Notes: generated by a model from the sequence alone, not told the origin. Counted from the stretch's first letter, positions 18,048 to 26,721 are shown. The stretch: DNA of 64,000 bases from Cyanosarcina radialis HA8281-LM2 (GCA_019359615.1 JAHHHA010000016.1:1-64000), one strand, 5' to 3'. A program made the numbers and translations.

Positions 18048-18278
18048 ATAACCGAGCTAGCACGTTACGAACAAGCTTGTTTGCAAGCATCAGCAACCAG
18101 GTTTTACTGCAAAATCTGTATATTTAGCTATCGAATAGATCGACTAATGCAAAATCTCGATCGAAGCGATGAGGGCGCTCGTCAAACCTGTATGGCATTC
18201 TGGATTAAATTATTACCCCAAGGACGACTACAACATAGAATTATAAATTGTAAAATTGCCATATTCATAAAGCGATGA
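18048..18278 (+). pseudogene. In-frame C-terminal remnant of the MNIO partner
   Basis: Continuing the 17673 frame past TAG gives ITELARYEQACLQASATRF..., FSYRIDRLMQN and RQTCMAFWIKLLPQGRLQHR before a TGA at 18276-18278. The ELARYEQA helix and the LLPQGRLQHR segment resemble the C-terminal domain of family partners, so this stretch was recently coding. The best internal start is ATG 18081, with no ribosome-binding site. Confidence 0.6.
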
Positions 18279-18298
18279 AGCATAGATAATTTCTCTTT

Positions 18299-18338
18299 CA
18301 TTCATAATTCATAATTCATAATTCATAATTCACCCAGG
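18299..18338. repeat. Heptameric ATAATTC tandem repeat
   Basis: Four to five direct copies of ATAATTC lie upstream of chlI. This is a typical cyanobacterial short tandem repeated repetitive sequence. The 7-base period is shared with the blocks at 12.1 and 55.6 kb. Confidence 0.8.
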
Positions 18339-18390
18339 TATGGCAAAATAATAAAATAGCGATCGAAGATTTGAAAAATAGGTAATTAAA

Positions 18391-19509
18391 GTGAGTTTGA
18401 CAGTCGAAGCCCCCTCTAAACCTCGCCGCGTCGTTTTTCCTTTTACTGCCATTGTCGGTCAGGAAGAGATGAAATTAGCCCTGTTGCTAAACGTCATCGA
18501 CCCTTACATTGGCGGCGTAATGATTATGGGCGATCGCGGAACCGGCAAATCGACTACGATTCGGGCACTGGCAGATCTATTACCAGAAATTGAAGTCGTA
18601 GCTAACGACCCCTTTAACAGCCATCCCAGCGATCCAGACTTGATGAGCGATGAAGTCAGGCAGTCAGTAGAACAGCAAGCATCATTGCCACTAGAGAGCA
18701 AAAAAGTGCCCATGGTTGACTTGCCCTTGGGCGCGACCGAAGATCGGGTGTGCGGCACCATTGATATTGAAAAAGCTTTATCTGAAGGCGTTAAAGCCTT
18801 TGAACCGGGACTGCTAGCCAAAGCCAATCGCGGCATTCTCTACGTCGATGAAGTCAACCTGCTAGACGACCACTTAGTTGACGTGTTACTAGACTCAGCC
18901 GCCAGCGGTTGGAACACCGTCGAAAGAGAAGGAATCTCGATTCGTCACCCCGCCCGTTTTGTTTTAGTAGGTTCTGGCAACCCCGAAGAAGGAGAACTCA
19001 GGCCCCAATTGCTCGATCGCTTCGGGATGCACGCCGAAATTCGCACTGTGAAAGAGCCTAACTTGCGGGTGGAAATTGTCGAACAAAGAGCGGCATTCGA
19101 CCAAAATCCCCCAGAATTTCTCGAAAAATACCAACCTCAGCAACAAGAGTTGCAACAACGTCTAGTTCAAGCCCAAAAATTGCTACCATCCGTGACAATC
19201 GATTACGATCTGCGGGTGAAAATTTCTGAAGTCTGCTCCGAACTAGATGTCGATGGCTTGCGGGGAGATATCGTTACCAATCGCGCGGCCAAAGCTTTAG
19301 CTGCTTTTGAGTGTCGCCAAGAAGTAACGGTTGATGATATCCGTCGCGCGATCGTCTTGTGCTTGCGCCACCGCTTGCGGAAAGACCCCCTAGAAGCGAT
19401 CGATTCAGGCTACAAAGTGCAAAAATCATTCGATCGAGTATTTGGATTAGATTCATCAGCAGAAAACGCCGCTGGCAACCATGCCTCGCCAGTAGGGGCA
19501 AGAAATTAG
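18391..19509 (+). CDS. chlI: Magnesium chelatase ATPase subunit I
   Basis: This 372-residue AAA+ subunit of Mg-chelatase forms a hexameric motor with ChlD. It drives Mg2+ insertion by ChlH into protoporphyrin IX, the first chlorophyll-specific step. Walker A ([10 protein letters not shown]), Walker B ([11 protein letters not shown]), sensor 1 ([10 protein letters not shown]) and the arginine-rich sensor 2 ([12 protein letters not shown]) are present. It starts with GTG and no strong ribosome-binding site. It ends ...[19 protein letters not shown]; the last few residues run into repeat-like sequence. Confidence 0.96.
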   Translation: MSLTVEAPSKPRRVVFPFTAIVGQEEMKLALLLNVIDPYIGGVMIMGDRGTGKSTTIRALADLLPEIEVVANDPFNSHPSDPDLMSDEVRQSVEQQASLPLESKKVPMVDLPLGATEDRVCGTIDIEKALSEGVKAFEPGLLAKANRGILYVDEVNLLDDHLVDVLLDSAASGWNTVEREGISIRHPARFVLVGSGNPEEGELRPQLLDRFGMHAEIRTVKEPNLRVEIVEQRAAFDQNPPEFLEKYQPQQQELQQRLVQAQKLLPSVTIDYDLRVKISEVCSELDVDGLRGDIVTNRAAKALAAFECRQEVTVDDIRRAIVLCLRHRLRKDPLEAIDSGYKVQKSFDRVFGLDSSAENAAGNHASPVGARN

Positions 19510-19711
19510 GCCAAATTAAATTGCCCCAAATTTGTAGGGCGGGTTTTGCCAGTAGTTTTTGCTAAATACCATTAACATTCATTCAAACCCGCCCTACCCC
19601 ACCGATAACATCAGCCCCGTTATTCCCCAGCAATCGACGATTCGATCGAACCCGCCCTGCCACACCGATAACCAACCATTAACAGCCCATCGCAGCGTGA
19701 GGAGGACGCTA

Positions 19712-20395
19712 ATGCCTCAGAGAAAACAATCGAAAGGAACCTGCACCTACTGCGGCCAAGAAATCACCAAAGGCGGAGTCGCCAAACACCTAGCTTCTTG
19801 CCCCCAACGTCAAGAAGTAATTGCCAAAGTCGAGCAAAAGAAAACTAAAAGCGAAACGCTTTATCACCTGCGAGTGCAAGATGGTTTCCGGAGCGAGTTT
19901 TGGCTAGATTTAGAGATGCGCGGCGGCAAAACTTTAGCAGACCTTGACGATTACTTACGGGCAATTTGGCTAGAATGCTGCGGTCACATGAGCCAGTTTT
20001 CTCTAGGCAGGGGGTTAGCCGAGGAGATCGGTATGCGGCGAAAAATTAGCGAAGTGTTGGCCAAAGAGAACGAAATCAACCATATCTATGATTTCGGCAC
20101 ATCTTCAGAAACGCTGGTGAAGTTAGTGGATGCACGAGAAGGTAAACCCACCACTACTCGCCCGATCGTTTTGATGGCACGAAACACCATGCCAGAGGAA
20201 AAATGTATTGAATGCGGAGAACCAGCTACTTATCTATGTAACGAATGCCTGATTGAAGAAGAGACGTGGGGAACGTTGTGCGACAAACACGCCCAAACTC
20301 ATCCCCATCAAGACTACGGCGAACCAATTCCTCTGGTCAATTCTCCCCGGTTGGGAATGTGCGGCTACGACGGGCCAGCAAATCCCCCCTATTAA
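19712..20395 (+). CDS. Zinc-finger protein with pRiA4b ORF-3-like domain
   Basis: This 227-residue protein starts at 19712, seven bases after GAGGAGG. The longer frame upstream is made of a duplicated spacer and is unlikely. Domains in order: a C2HC-like finger (GTCTYCGQEITKGGVAKHLA then SC), a pRiA4b ORF-3-like fold (about 40-130, YHLRVQDGFRSEFWLDLEM, LDDYLRAIWLECCGHMSQF) and a C-terminal treble-clef-like cluster (CIECGEPATYLCNEC ... CDKHAQTHPH). The family is common near mobile elements. The role is unknown; nucleic acid or protein binding is likely. Confidence 0.8.
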   Translation: MPQRKQSKGTCTYCGQEITKGGVAKHLASCPQRQEVIAKVEQKKTKSETLYHLRVQDGFRSEFWLDLEMRGGKTLADLDDYLRAIWLECCGHMSQFSLGRGLAEEIGMRRKISEVLAKENEINHIYDFGTSSETLVKLVDAREGKPTTTRPIVLMARNTMPEEKCIECGEPATYLCNECLIEEETWGTLCDKHAQTHPHQDYGEPIPLVNSPRLGMCGYDGPANPPY

Positions 20396-20432
20396 AATCG
20401 ATCGACAAGAATACAGGAATTCAGGATTTGTA

Positions 20433-20452
20433 GAGACGCGCTATGGCGCGTC
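20433..20452. repeat. AGACGCGC palindrome
   Basis: AGACGCGC-TATG-GCGCGTCT is a perfect 8-bp stem in the 84-base gap before the next gene. It may terminate the upstream gene. Confidence 0.6.
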
Positions 20453-20479
20453 TGTTGAAAAATTAACCAGGAGTTTTTG

Positions 20480-20896
20480 ATGAACCTCTCAAAACGCCCT
20501 CAACAAATTCTGCTAGCGATCCTCTTTCTCAATCTCGTTTCCACCTGGCTGCACTACACCGATAACGCCCTATTTTTAAGTCAGTACCCTGGCCCGGACT
20601 GGTTTACACCTGTTGGTATTGTCGTAACTGTAATCGTCATGACCCCAATTGGACTACTAGGATACTGGTTGTACGCCAGATCCTCATTCTGGTTGGCGTA
20701 TTTATTTTTAGGTACGTACTCAATTACCAGCATTTCGAGTCCGGGTCACTATTTTTTCCCGATGGTGACTCCCATGTCGCTCAAAATGCACGGTTTGATT
20801 TGGCTGGATGCAGTTTCAGGACTATCGCTAATCGGTTTTTTGTGGTGGTCGTTTGCCATAGCTCAAGAGTGGCGCACTGGTGAGGTCAGCGATTAG
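20480..20896 (+). CDS. Small integral membrane protein
   Basis: These 138 residues with four predicted membrane helices (about 8-28, 42-64, 70-90, 105-127) open MNLSKRPQQILLAILFLNLV. ATG 20480 is preferred over the TTG one codon earlier because CCAGGAG lies about seven bases upstream. The histidines and acidic residues near helix ends (THYTDNA-like and SPGHYF) hint at a possible metal or cofactor site. No family could be named. Confidence 0.7.
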   Translation: MNLSKRPQQILLAILFLNLVSTWLHYTDNALFLSQYPGPDWFTPVGIVVTVIVMTPIGLLGYWLYARSSFWLAYLFLGTYSITSISSPGHYFFPMVTPMSLKMHGLIWLDAVSGLSLIGFLWWSFAIAQEWRTGEVSD

Positions 20897-20970
20897 AATT
20901 TTGGCAAAAGCGAGGATCGGGTGCGCCTGCTGAACCAAACAGAACTCGAACAGTCTGCGATCGTGGCTAA

Positions 20971-21588
20971 TTGTACGATGAACCGCGATCGCCGTCTCAT
21001 AGGTACGAACGGGAACTCGGATTCAACCCTGTAGCTTACCTGTGCCAGCACTTGCAGGAGGGCGATGCGGCTTGGTTAGATTTGTGTTGTGGTAGCGGAC
21101 CGGCCTTGGTGGAAGCAGCGGGGGAACTCCAGAATCTGAACCATACGGGGGGCGTTTGCATCGACGGCATCGATCTAGCAGGTCTATTTGACGAGAATCC
21201 GTTTCCTGCCATTTTGACGCTAACCGAGAGTGCCCTAGAAGCTTGGATACCTCCGCGTCAGTACCACCTTATCACCTGCATTCACGGTCTGCACTACATC
21301 GGCGACAAGCTGCGGACGCTGGCTATGGCAGCAGATACCTTGACCGAGGACGGCCTGCTAATTGCCCATCTCGATCTGGCTAGCTTTCGCTCTCCGACTG
21401 AGAAGATCCTGTCGCGACGGGTGGCTGCGGAGCTACGTCACAACGGGTTCGAGTACAACTCAAGGCAGCGGCTAATTCGGCGCGTCGGTCGCCAGCAAGT
21501 TGCTTTTAATCTCTCGTATTTGGGAGCAGATGACAGCCTGGGACCCAATTATACGGGCCAACCCGCCGTTGTATCCTACTACCAATGA
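20971..21588 (+). CDS. Class I SAM-dependent methyltransferase
   Basis: This 205-residue Rossmann methyltransferase has the SAM motif LDLCCGSGPALVEAA (motif I), the acidic end of strand 2 (IDGIDLAG) and motif IV-like YHLITCIHGLHYIGD. Residues after about 150 are lid-like. The TTG at 20971 gives MYDEPRSPSHRYERELG, a common opening for this group. The substrate is unknown; C-terminal Tyr and Leu repeats suggest a small molecule. Confidence 0.8.
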   Translation: MYDEPRSPSHRYERELGFNPVAYLCQHLQEGDAAWLDLCCGSGPALVEAAGELQNLNHTGGVCIDGIDLAGLFDENPFPAILTLTESALEAWIPPRQYHLITCIHGLHYIGDKLRTLAMAADTLTEDGLLIAHLDLASFRSPTEKILSRRVAAELRHNGFEYNSRQRLIRRVGRQQVAFNLSYLGADDSLGPNYTGQPAVVSYYQ

Positions 21589-21643
21589 TACATAGCATTT
21601 CTCAATTGAGTGAACTACATTCTTGTGGGATAGGCTTCCAGCC

Positions 21644-21954
21644 ATAGGTGTCAAGTTAAGGCTATAACCGTTGCTAAATCATGGGTTTCAGCCATCTCCG
21701 CCAGAGGTTTTCAACCTCTGGGCAATAGCACAAGTCCATTGAAATGGACTACCTTGACTACAGTTAGTCCTCTTATGAAGGTTAAGAATTAAATTCGGTA
21801 ATTGTGGGGCGGGCATCTTGTGGGATAGCCCTCTGGGCTGTCCCACAAGAATTACCCAATTATTTTTTTAACTTCCATTAGAGGACTTTAGCTTTGAGAC
21901 AGGGGTTTTGAACCCCTGTCGGATGAAGCTTTTGACCGTTAAGTTGACACCAAT
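21644..21954. mobile_element. MITE, 311 bp, inside a palindromic repeat
   Basis: Terminal inverted repeats match at 15 of 18 positions (ATAGGTGTCAAGTTAAGG at the left; complement of the right end ATTGGTGTCAACTTAACG). They are flanked by the exact 11-bp duplication GGCTTCCAGCC (21633-21643 and 21955-21965). The duplicated target is the loop of a GTGGGATAGGC-type palindrome, split by the insertion. Inside are two hairpins (CAGAGGTTTTCAACCTCTG and GGGGTTTTGAACCCC), nested inverted copies of AGTCCTCT and a full GTGGGATAGCC repeat. No transposase is encoded. The 11-bp duplication fits an IS4-like transposase acting in trans. Confidence 0.85.
21820..21846 (+). repeat. GTGGGATAGCC palindromic repeat within the MITE
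   Basis: GTGGGATAGCC ... GGCTGTCCCAC hairpin, the same family as 7432-7458 and 38289-38313. Confidence 0.75.
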
Positions 21955-21993
21955 GGCTTCCAGCCTGTTCCAGCGGCGGGGCTATATGCTTAT

Positions 21994-22899
21994 CTAAATC
22001 CGCTTCAGCTTAGCTCGATCGCCTTCTACTCGCTCGATAAACTGGCGAACTGCTTGCAGATATTTATCTCCCGCAAATTCTGCGACATTATTGTGCCTTG
22101 CACCAGGAATCAAAATTAATTGCTTCGGTTCGGGAGCGGCGGCAAATAGTTTTTCGCTCATCTGAGAAGGAATCAGCGGATCGAGCGTGCCGTGAAAGAA
22201 AATAACTGGCATTTGTAGCGATCGCACTTTCTGAATCGACTCAAACCGATGTTGCAAAATTAAATCGATCGGAAAGAAAGAATAGATTTTTTGCAAATCT
22301 ACCATCTCGCGGATCGAAGTAAAAGAACTTTCGACAATTAATCCAGCCGCTTCTGGGTGTTTTACAGCTAGATCGATCGCGACTGCCCCACCTAAAGAAT
22401 GTCCGTAAATAAAAATGCGATCCGGAGAAATCTGCCGCTGCTGCACCAAATAATTCCAAGCTACTGCTGCATCTTCATATACGCTAGCTTCAGTCGGAAA
22501 GCTGCCTTCGCTAAGGCCGTAACCGCGATAGTCGATTAACAAAACTGAAAAACCCAACTGGTGAAACCGATTGGCATGAGCCACATTAGCACCAATATTT
22601 ATGCCATTGCCGTGCAAATACAGCAATACTTTCCCTTTTGCTCCCGGAGTTTGCTGTTCCCTTGATGAGGGAATCCACCAACCGTGTATGCGCTCTACCC
22701 GGCCGGATTTAGTTGCTACTGGCAACCAAACTTCTTCGTACTTCAAATTAAAAAACTCTGGTGTCTTCTCAATAACGGCTGACGGCACGAAAATTAAACG
22801 CGATTGCTGAAAGTAAAGCAACAAACAAACACTGAGGTAGGCGATCGCACCTACTAAACCAACTCCTAAGAGTCCTCTGAGCAAAAATTTCTGCCTCAC
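21994..22899 (-). CDS. Alpha/beta hydrolase, membrane-anchored
   Basis: This 301-residue serine hydrolase of the BEM46/ABHD13 kind has an N-terminal membrane helix (about 10-32). The oxyanion region is LYLHGNGINIGANVAHANRF, the nucleophile motif is GHSLGG (IYGHSLGGAVAI) and the acid is near FFHGTLDPLIP. The catalytic His is in GARHNNVAEF. The natural substrate is unknown; related proteins are lipases or thioesterases. The gene stands alone. Confidence 0.85.
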   Translation of the reverse strand: MRQKFLLRGLLGVGLVGAIAYLSVCLLLYFQQSRLIFVPSAVIEKTPEFFNLKYEEVWLPVATKSGRVERIHGWWIPSSREQQTPGAKGKVLLYLHGNGINIGANVAHANRFHQLGFSVLLIDYRGYGLSEGSFPTEASVYEDAAVAWNYLVQQRQISPDRIFIYGHSLGGAVAIDLAVKHPEAAGLIVESSFTSIREMVDLQKIYSFFPIDLILQHRFESIQKVRSLQMPVIFFHGTLDPLIPSQMSEKLFAAAPEPKQLILIPGARHNNVAEFAGDKYLQAVRQFIERVEGDRAKLKRI

Positions 22900-23011
22900 T
22901 ATAGAAAAGTGTGAAGTGTTGAGTGTTGAGTGAAGAACGCTCCCCTGCTTCCCCTGCTCCTCTTGCCCTGAGCGTTGTCGAAGGGCTGCTCCCGCTCTCC
23001 CGCTCTCCTTT

Positions 23012-23722
23012 CTAGCGTAACAGCGCCCTCCAAGTAGAATCTCCTACAACGCCATCAGGAGTGAGTTGGAACTTCTTTTGAGCCGCTTTAACCGCATCTT
23101 CGGTTTGTTTGCCAAAAACCCCATCTACTGTTCCTTTAAAAAAACCTAAAGTCCGCAGTCGTTGTTGCAAGCTAATCACCGCTGGCCCCCGCATTCCCGA
23201 TCGCAGAGTCGGTAATTCAACTTGTTGAGGGGGCGGTTGGACTTGTAACGGCTGAGGAGAAGGAGAAGGGGTACTTGCTGGCTGTGGAGACGGAGTGGTG
23301 TTAGGGGTATTAGTAGGAGATGGGGTAGCTGCTTGAGCCGTAGGGGTGGCAGGGAACAATCGCTTCCAAGTTAGAGGGCCAGCAACGCCATCAACCGTTA
23401 AACCAGCGGCTTCTTGAAATTTAGAGACGGCGCTGACGGTTGTATCTCCATAAATGCCGTTTACTTCTCCCTTGAAGTAGCCCAATAGTTTCAGAGCCGC
23501 CTGTAATTCCGATACTTGTGTTCCCTTACTACCAGGGCCGAGGGTAGGTCGCTCTCCTGTTGCTGCGGGCGTTGGTTGGTCTGAGTTTTGGGCATTAACG
23601 ATCGCAATCTTACTGCCCAAATCGATCGTCAATAATACCAATGCGCTGCTAAAGAACAACCAGATCGAGATGTTTTTGGTCTTAGCTAAATTTTTGCTCC
23701 AGATTGTTAACATCACTCTCAC
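23012..23722 (-). CDS. Peptidoglycan-binding protein, two PG_binding_1 domains
   Basis: This 236-residue secreted or anchored protein has a signal or anchor helix (about 18-38). A PG_binding_1 domain follows (about 62-118, LGPGSKGTQVSELQAALKLL), then a Pro/Thr/Ser linker (about 119-170) and a second PG_binding_1 domain (about 174-235, LRSGMRGPAVISLQQRLRTL). It should bind cell-wall peptidoglycan in the periplasm. No catalytic domain is present, so it is probably a structural wall protein. Confidence 0.85.
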   Translation of the reverse strand: MRVMLTIWSKNLAKTKNISIWLFFSSALVLLTIDLGSKIAIVNAQNSDQPTPAATGERPTLGPGSKGTQVSELQAALKLLGYFKGEVNGIYGDTTVSAVSKFQEAAGLTVDGVAGPLTWKRLFPATPTAQAATPSPTNTPNTTPSPQPASTPSPSPQPLQVQPPPQQVELPTLRSGMRGPAVISLQQRLRTLGFFKGTVDGVFGKQTEDAVKAAQKKFQLTPDGVVGDSTWRALLR

Positions 23723-23905
23723 TCCTGCTCGGTCGAATCACCTAGCGATCGCTATAGGGTTTTACGCTTTCATAGCTATTTTCCTTCTCATGATAAGTGC
23801 GAACCGATAAATTGTCTTGTCTTCCCGATCGAACGATCGAATTAATAGACATCTTTCGATATTCTCCAGCCCCAGATTCATCTACGGGTTTTCATCATTC
23901 ATCAT

Positions 23906-25156
23906 TCAGAGCATTCCTCGGTCCGGACCTACCAGAGAGAGATAGGGTTCGATAAAATAGCGATCGGCTACTTCTTGTGCCATTTCTGGCGTTACAGCTT
24001 CGATCTCTGCCTGAAACTGAGTGTCAAATTCAATTCCCAAACCTAACGTTTCATACCAACCGAAAACTTGAGCTAGTTGAGCATTGGTTTGTTTGCCCAA
24101 AGCGTACTGGCCGAGCAATTTGTTTTTAGATACTTGCAGTTCCTCGGCGCTCAATCGCTCGCGACACAGACGTTCGACTTCATGACGCAATCCTTCCAAG
24201 GCGATCGCGGTATTCTCTGGGGCTGTTCCCAGATAAACTACGAACTGAGAGGCATCTAACCGTGTCGGATAAAAAGCTGAGACATCGTAAGCTAAACCTC
24301 GTTTTTCCCGTAATTCGACAAATAATCGACTGGAAAGACCGTTACCCAGATAAGTGTTGAGCAGTTTCAACGCCGCATAATCCTCTTCTCGCACGGATGA
24401 AGCTAGATAACCTAACATCACCATTGACTGTTGGGTTTCCTGAACTGTTGCCATTTGCTTGGGTTGCGGTGTTACCGATGGCAAATTGAGGACTGGTATC
24501 GATTCCGTTGGAGATCGCCAATCGCCAAATTCTTCGATCGCTAAGTCTACGGCCTCTTTGGCTGTAATCCTGCCAGCCAGACTGATGACTAAGTTATCGG
24601 GGCGGAAATAAGTCTGGTGATACTGTTTGAGATCCTCGCTGCTGAGCTTTTCCACGGTAGCTTCTACCCCCAAGCTCGACATCGCATAAGGATGTTGCTG
24701 GTACATGGCTTGCCGCAACTGGTCGAAAGCAATGGTAGAAGGTTGTTCTAATTGAGAGCGAATTCCTTGAATGGCGATCCGCCGTTCGAGTTCGACTTCG
24801 GCGGTGGGAAATGTGGGCGATCGCAACAACTGTCCGGCTAAATGTAAAATATGGGCAAAATCTGCTGAGACGGTTTTCATCCCGATTTGGAAGTAATCGG
24901 TAGCCGCATCGGCACCGAGACTGGCCCCAGTTGACTCGACTCGATCGGCGATTTCCCAAGAAGATAGTTTTTCTGTGCCCTTGGTGATTGTGGTAGCCAA
25001 TAGATGAGACATTCCTGCCTTTTCTCTGGGTTCCCAACGGCTGCCGCAGCGCACGAACAAGCGTCCAGCTATAATGTCGGCGGCTGGATTTTCTATTACT
25101 AAAATTACAATTCCATTGTCTAAAACTGTGCGCCCGGTAGGATCTACTGCTGGCAA
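23906..25156 (-). CDS. M16 peptidase-like subunit lacking the zinc motif
   Basis: This 416-residue pitrilysin-family protein lacks HXXEH: the corresponding stretch is MSHLLATTITKGT. It keeps the R/Y motif needed by the partner (GLSSRLFVELREKRGLAYD). In cyanobacteria a zinc-containing M16B chain pairs with such an R/Y chain to make one active heterodimer. The active partner lies upstream at 26722-27981, now separated by a TnpB element. It is likely a periplasmic or cytosolic processing peptidase subunit. Confidence 0.88.
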   Translation of the reverse strand: MPAVDPTGRTVLDNGIVILVIENPAADIIAGRLFVRCGSRWEPREKAGMSHLLATTITKGTEKLSSWEIADRVESTGASLGADAATDYFQIGMKTVSADFAHILHLAGQLLRSPTFPTAEVELERRIAIQGIRSQLEQPSTIAFDQLRQAMYQQHPYAMSSLGVEATVEKLSSEDLKQYHQTYFRPDNLVISLAGRITAKEAVDLAIEEFGDWRSPTESIPVLNLPSVTPQPKQMATVQETQQSMVMLGYLASSVREEDYAALKLLNTYLGNGLSSRLFVELREKRGLAYDVSAFYPTRLDASQFVVYLGTAPENTAIALEGLRHEVERLCRERLSAEELQVSKNKLLGQYALGKQTNAQLAQVFGWYETLGLGIEFDTQFQAEIEAVTPEMAQEVADRYFIEPYLSLVGPDRGML

Positions 25157-25186
25157 TTGTCCCTCTGTTTAACTAAACTAAAACAT

Positions 25187-26485
25187 TTATTTTAGCAAGT
25201 GACATCTCCCGTCGCCTAAAGGCAGACGGGCTTCGAGAGCCTCACGGCTAGAAATTCCTGCCCCACGCCACTTATCTAGGTCTAAGACCCCCGACAGATC
25301 GACTTGACAGGCTGTTTCCTTTCGCCAGAGTCCCTGGCTACTTACAAATTCAATTCCACGATGCAAAACCATCTCGGCGGCCGCACAATCCCGATGAGTC
25401 TGATAACCACATTCAGGACAATGATGTTCTCTGATGCCCAAATCTTTGCTAACAGTGGCCAAGCAACTCGGACAAGTTTGACTCGTGCCGTTGGGATTGA
25501 CTTTAGCAAAGTACACACCACGTTTCCAGCACACCCATTCCAACAAAGAGAGGAACTGCCCAAAGGCTGCATCAACACAGTCCTTTCTCAACATCCCTCT
25601 TGTCAGTCCTTTAGCGTTCAAGTCCTCAGCAAAAATGGTTTGGGCTTGGTTGCAAAGTTTATGCGCCGTTTTCAGGTGAAAGTCTTTGCGCCGATTGTTG
25701 ATGCGATGGTGCATTCTTGCCACTTTCGTCAGGGCCTTTTCCCGATTATTAGAACCCTGCTGTTTTTTAGCCGCTTTGCGTTGCAGCAATTTCATCTGGC
25801 TTTGCATCGACTTGAAAAACTTAGGGCGCTCTTGGAAACTGCCATCCGAAACCGTCAAAAAACGCTCCAACCCCAGGTCAATCCCGATGGCTCTACCGTG
25901 TGCCGAAGTATCGGGAACCGATACTTCCGATTCAATTGTGACCACCACGTACCATTGCGTTCCTCGCACTCTCGACAATACCCTGACCTGTTTGATCTCA
26001 AACCCATCAGGGATAGGACGATGCAGGTTGATGGGCATTTCTCCGATCTTCGGCAACTTAATAGTAAAACCATTGACCGGATTGCTCTTGAATTGTGGGA
26101 ACACAAAGGATTTGAACTGACCGAACTTTTTGAAGCGAGGAAATCCCAAGCCTCGCTTTTGGAAGGCATCCCAAGTGTCGTGCAATCTCCGAATCGTAGT
26201 TTGCAATACTTGAGAATGCACTTTGCCCAAATGGGGAAATTCTTTTTTGGCTGTGGGCAAATTGTTCTGTTGAAGTTGATAAGAGGGGAACGACTCATCG
26301 GCAGGAATAATGTATTCCTTATCCCACGAGCATCTATCCATCAAACACTTACGCGAGGCGATCCAATCTTTGAGTTCGCGCAAAGCGTAATTGTATACGC
26401 CTCTGCACGTCTCAAGCCATTCCAGTATTTGGTCTTGCTGGATGGCATCTGGATAGATTCGATAAGTGTAATTTATAGTTAACAT
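25187..26485 (-). CDS. tnpB: TnpB-family RNA-guided endonuclease (IS605/IS1341 type)
   Basis: This 432-residue OrfB/TnpB protein has intact RuvC residues D203 (GRAIGIDLGLERF), E287 (IFAEDLNAKG) and D366 (HRDCAAAEMVL) and zinc ribbon cysteines 338, 341, 356 and 359 (CPSC ... CPEC). Family knowledge: TnpB uses an RNA made from its own 3' end to cut DNA next to a short target-adjacent motif. The last codons cross the conserved end hairpin (ARLPLGDGRCHLLK). No tnpA is nearby, so this is an IS1341-type element mobilised in trans. It split an M16 peptidase gene pair. Confidence 0.93.
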   Translation of the reverse strand: MLTINYTYRIYPDAIQQDQILEWLETCRGVYNYALRELKDWIASRKCLMDRCSWDKEYIIPADESFPSYQLQQNNLPTAKKEFPHLGKVHSQVLQTTIRRLHDTWDAFQKRGLGFPRFKKFGQFKSFVFPQFKSNPVNGFTIKLPKIGEMPINLHRPIPDGFEIKQVRVLSRVRGTQWYVVVTIESEVSVPDTSAHGRAIGIDLGLERFLTVSDGSFQERPKFFKSMQSQMKLLQRKAAKKQQGSNNREKALTKVARMHHRINNRRKDFHLKTAHKLCNQAQTIFAEDLNAKGLTRGMLRKDCVDAAFGQFLSLLEWVCWKRGVYFAKVNPNGTSQTCPSCLATVSKDLGIREHHCPECGYQTHRDCAAAEMVLHRGIEFVSSQGLWRKETACQVDLSGVLDLDKWRGAGISSREALEARLPLGDGRCHLLK

Positions 26486-26590
26486 TTTCTAATTCTACCA
26501 CGTTATTTCAGTCGCAGTAGAATGTTCGGCTCCGTACCTCCGCCTAAAGGAGCTTTTCATCCCGTAAAGGAGAAGGGAGGCGGGAATTCT
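25197..26590 (-). mobile_element. IS605/IS1341-like element carrying tnpB
   Basis: The right side ends in an end hairpin (CCCGTC-GCC-TAAA-GGC-GACGGG, 25208-25230) and a second stem (AGCC-TCAC-GGCT, 25239-25250), just beyond the tnpB stop. The left side has palindromic sequence at 26530-26585 (CTCCGCCTAAAGGAG, then CCCGTAAAGG ... GGAGGCGGG). Exact ends are inferred, as IS605 elements leave no target duplication. The guide RNA should come from the region at or after the tnpB 3' end, reading into flanking sequence at about 25156-25200. Confidence 0.7.
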
Positions 26591-26662
26591 CAGCAGCTTT
26601 TTTAAGAAGTAATAAGTAATAGGGTATAGGACTACCGATAATACTTACAAAACCAATAGGCA

Positions 26663-26690
26663 GTAGGGGCGCAAAGCTTTGCGCCCCTAC
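26663..26690. repeat. 28-bp perfect palindrome
   Basis: GTAGGGGCGCAAAG is followed directly by its reverse complement. A relative (GGGCGCAAGCCCTTGCGCCC) is at 48642-48661. It sits between the TnpB element and the M16 stop. Confidence 0.7.
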
Positions 26691-26721
26691 CAATGCGATG
26701 TTATACCTGGATTTGCGCACT

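Noticed and set aside
19559-19711. 51-residue N-terminal extension of the zinc-finger protein
   Set aside because: The sequence is a spacer with a duplicated AACCCGCCCT ... CACCGATAAC unit, and a strong GAGGAGG site precedes the ATG at 19712.
25304-26482. 392-codon frame on the + strand opposite tnpB
   Set aside because: It is the shadow of the TnpB gene, whose catalytic and zinc residues are all in the minus-strand frame.
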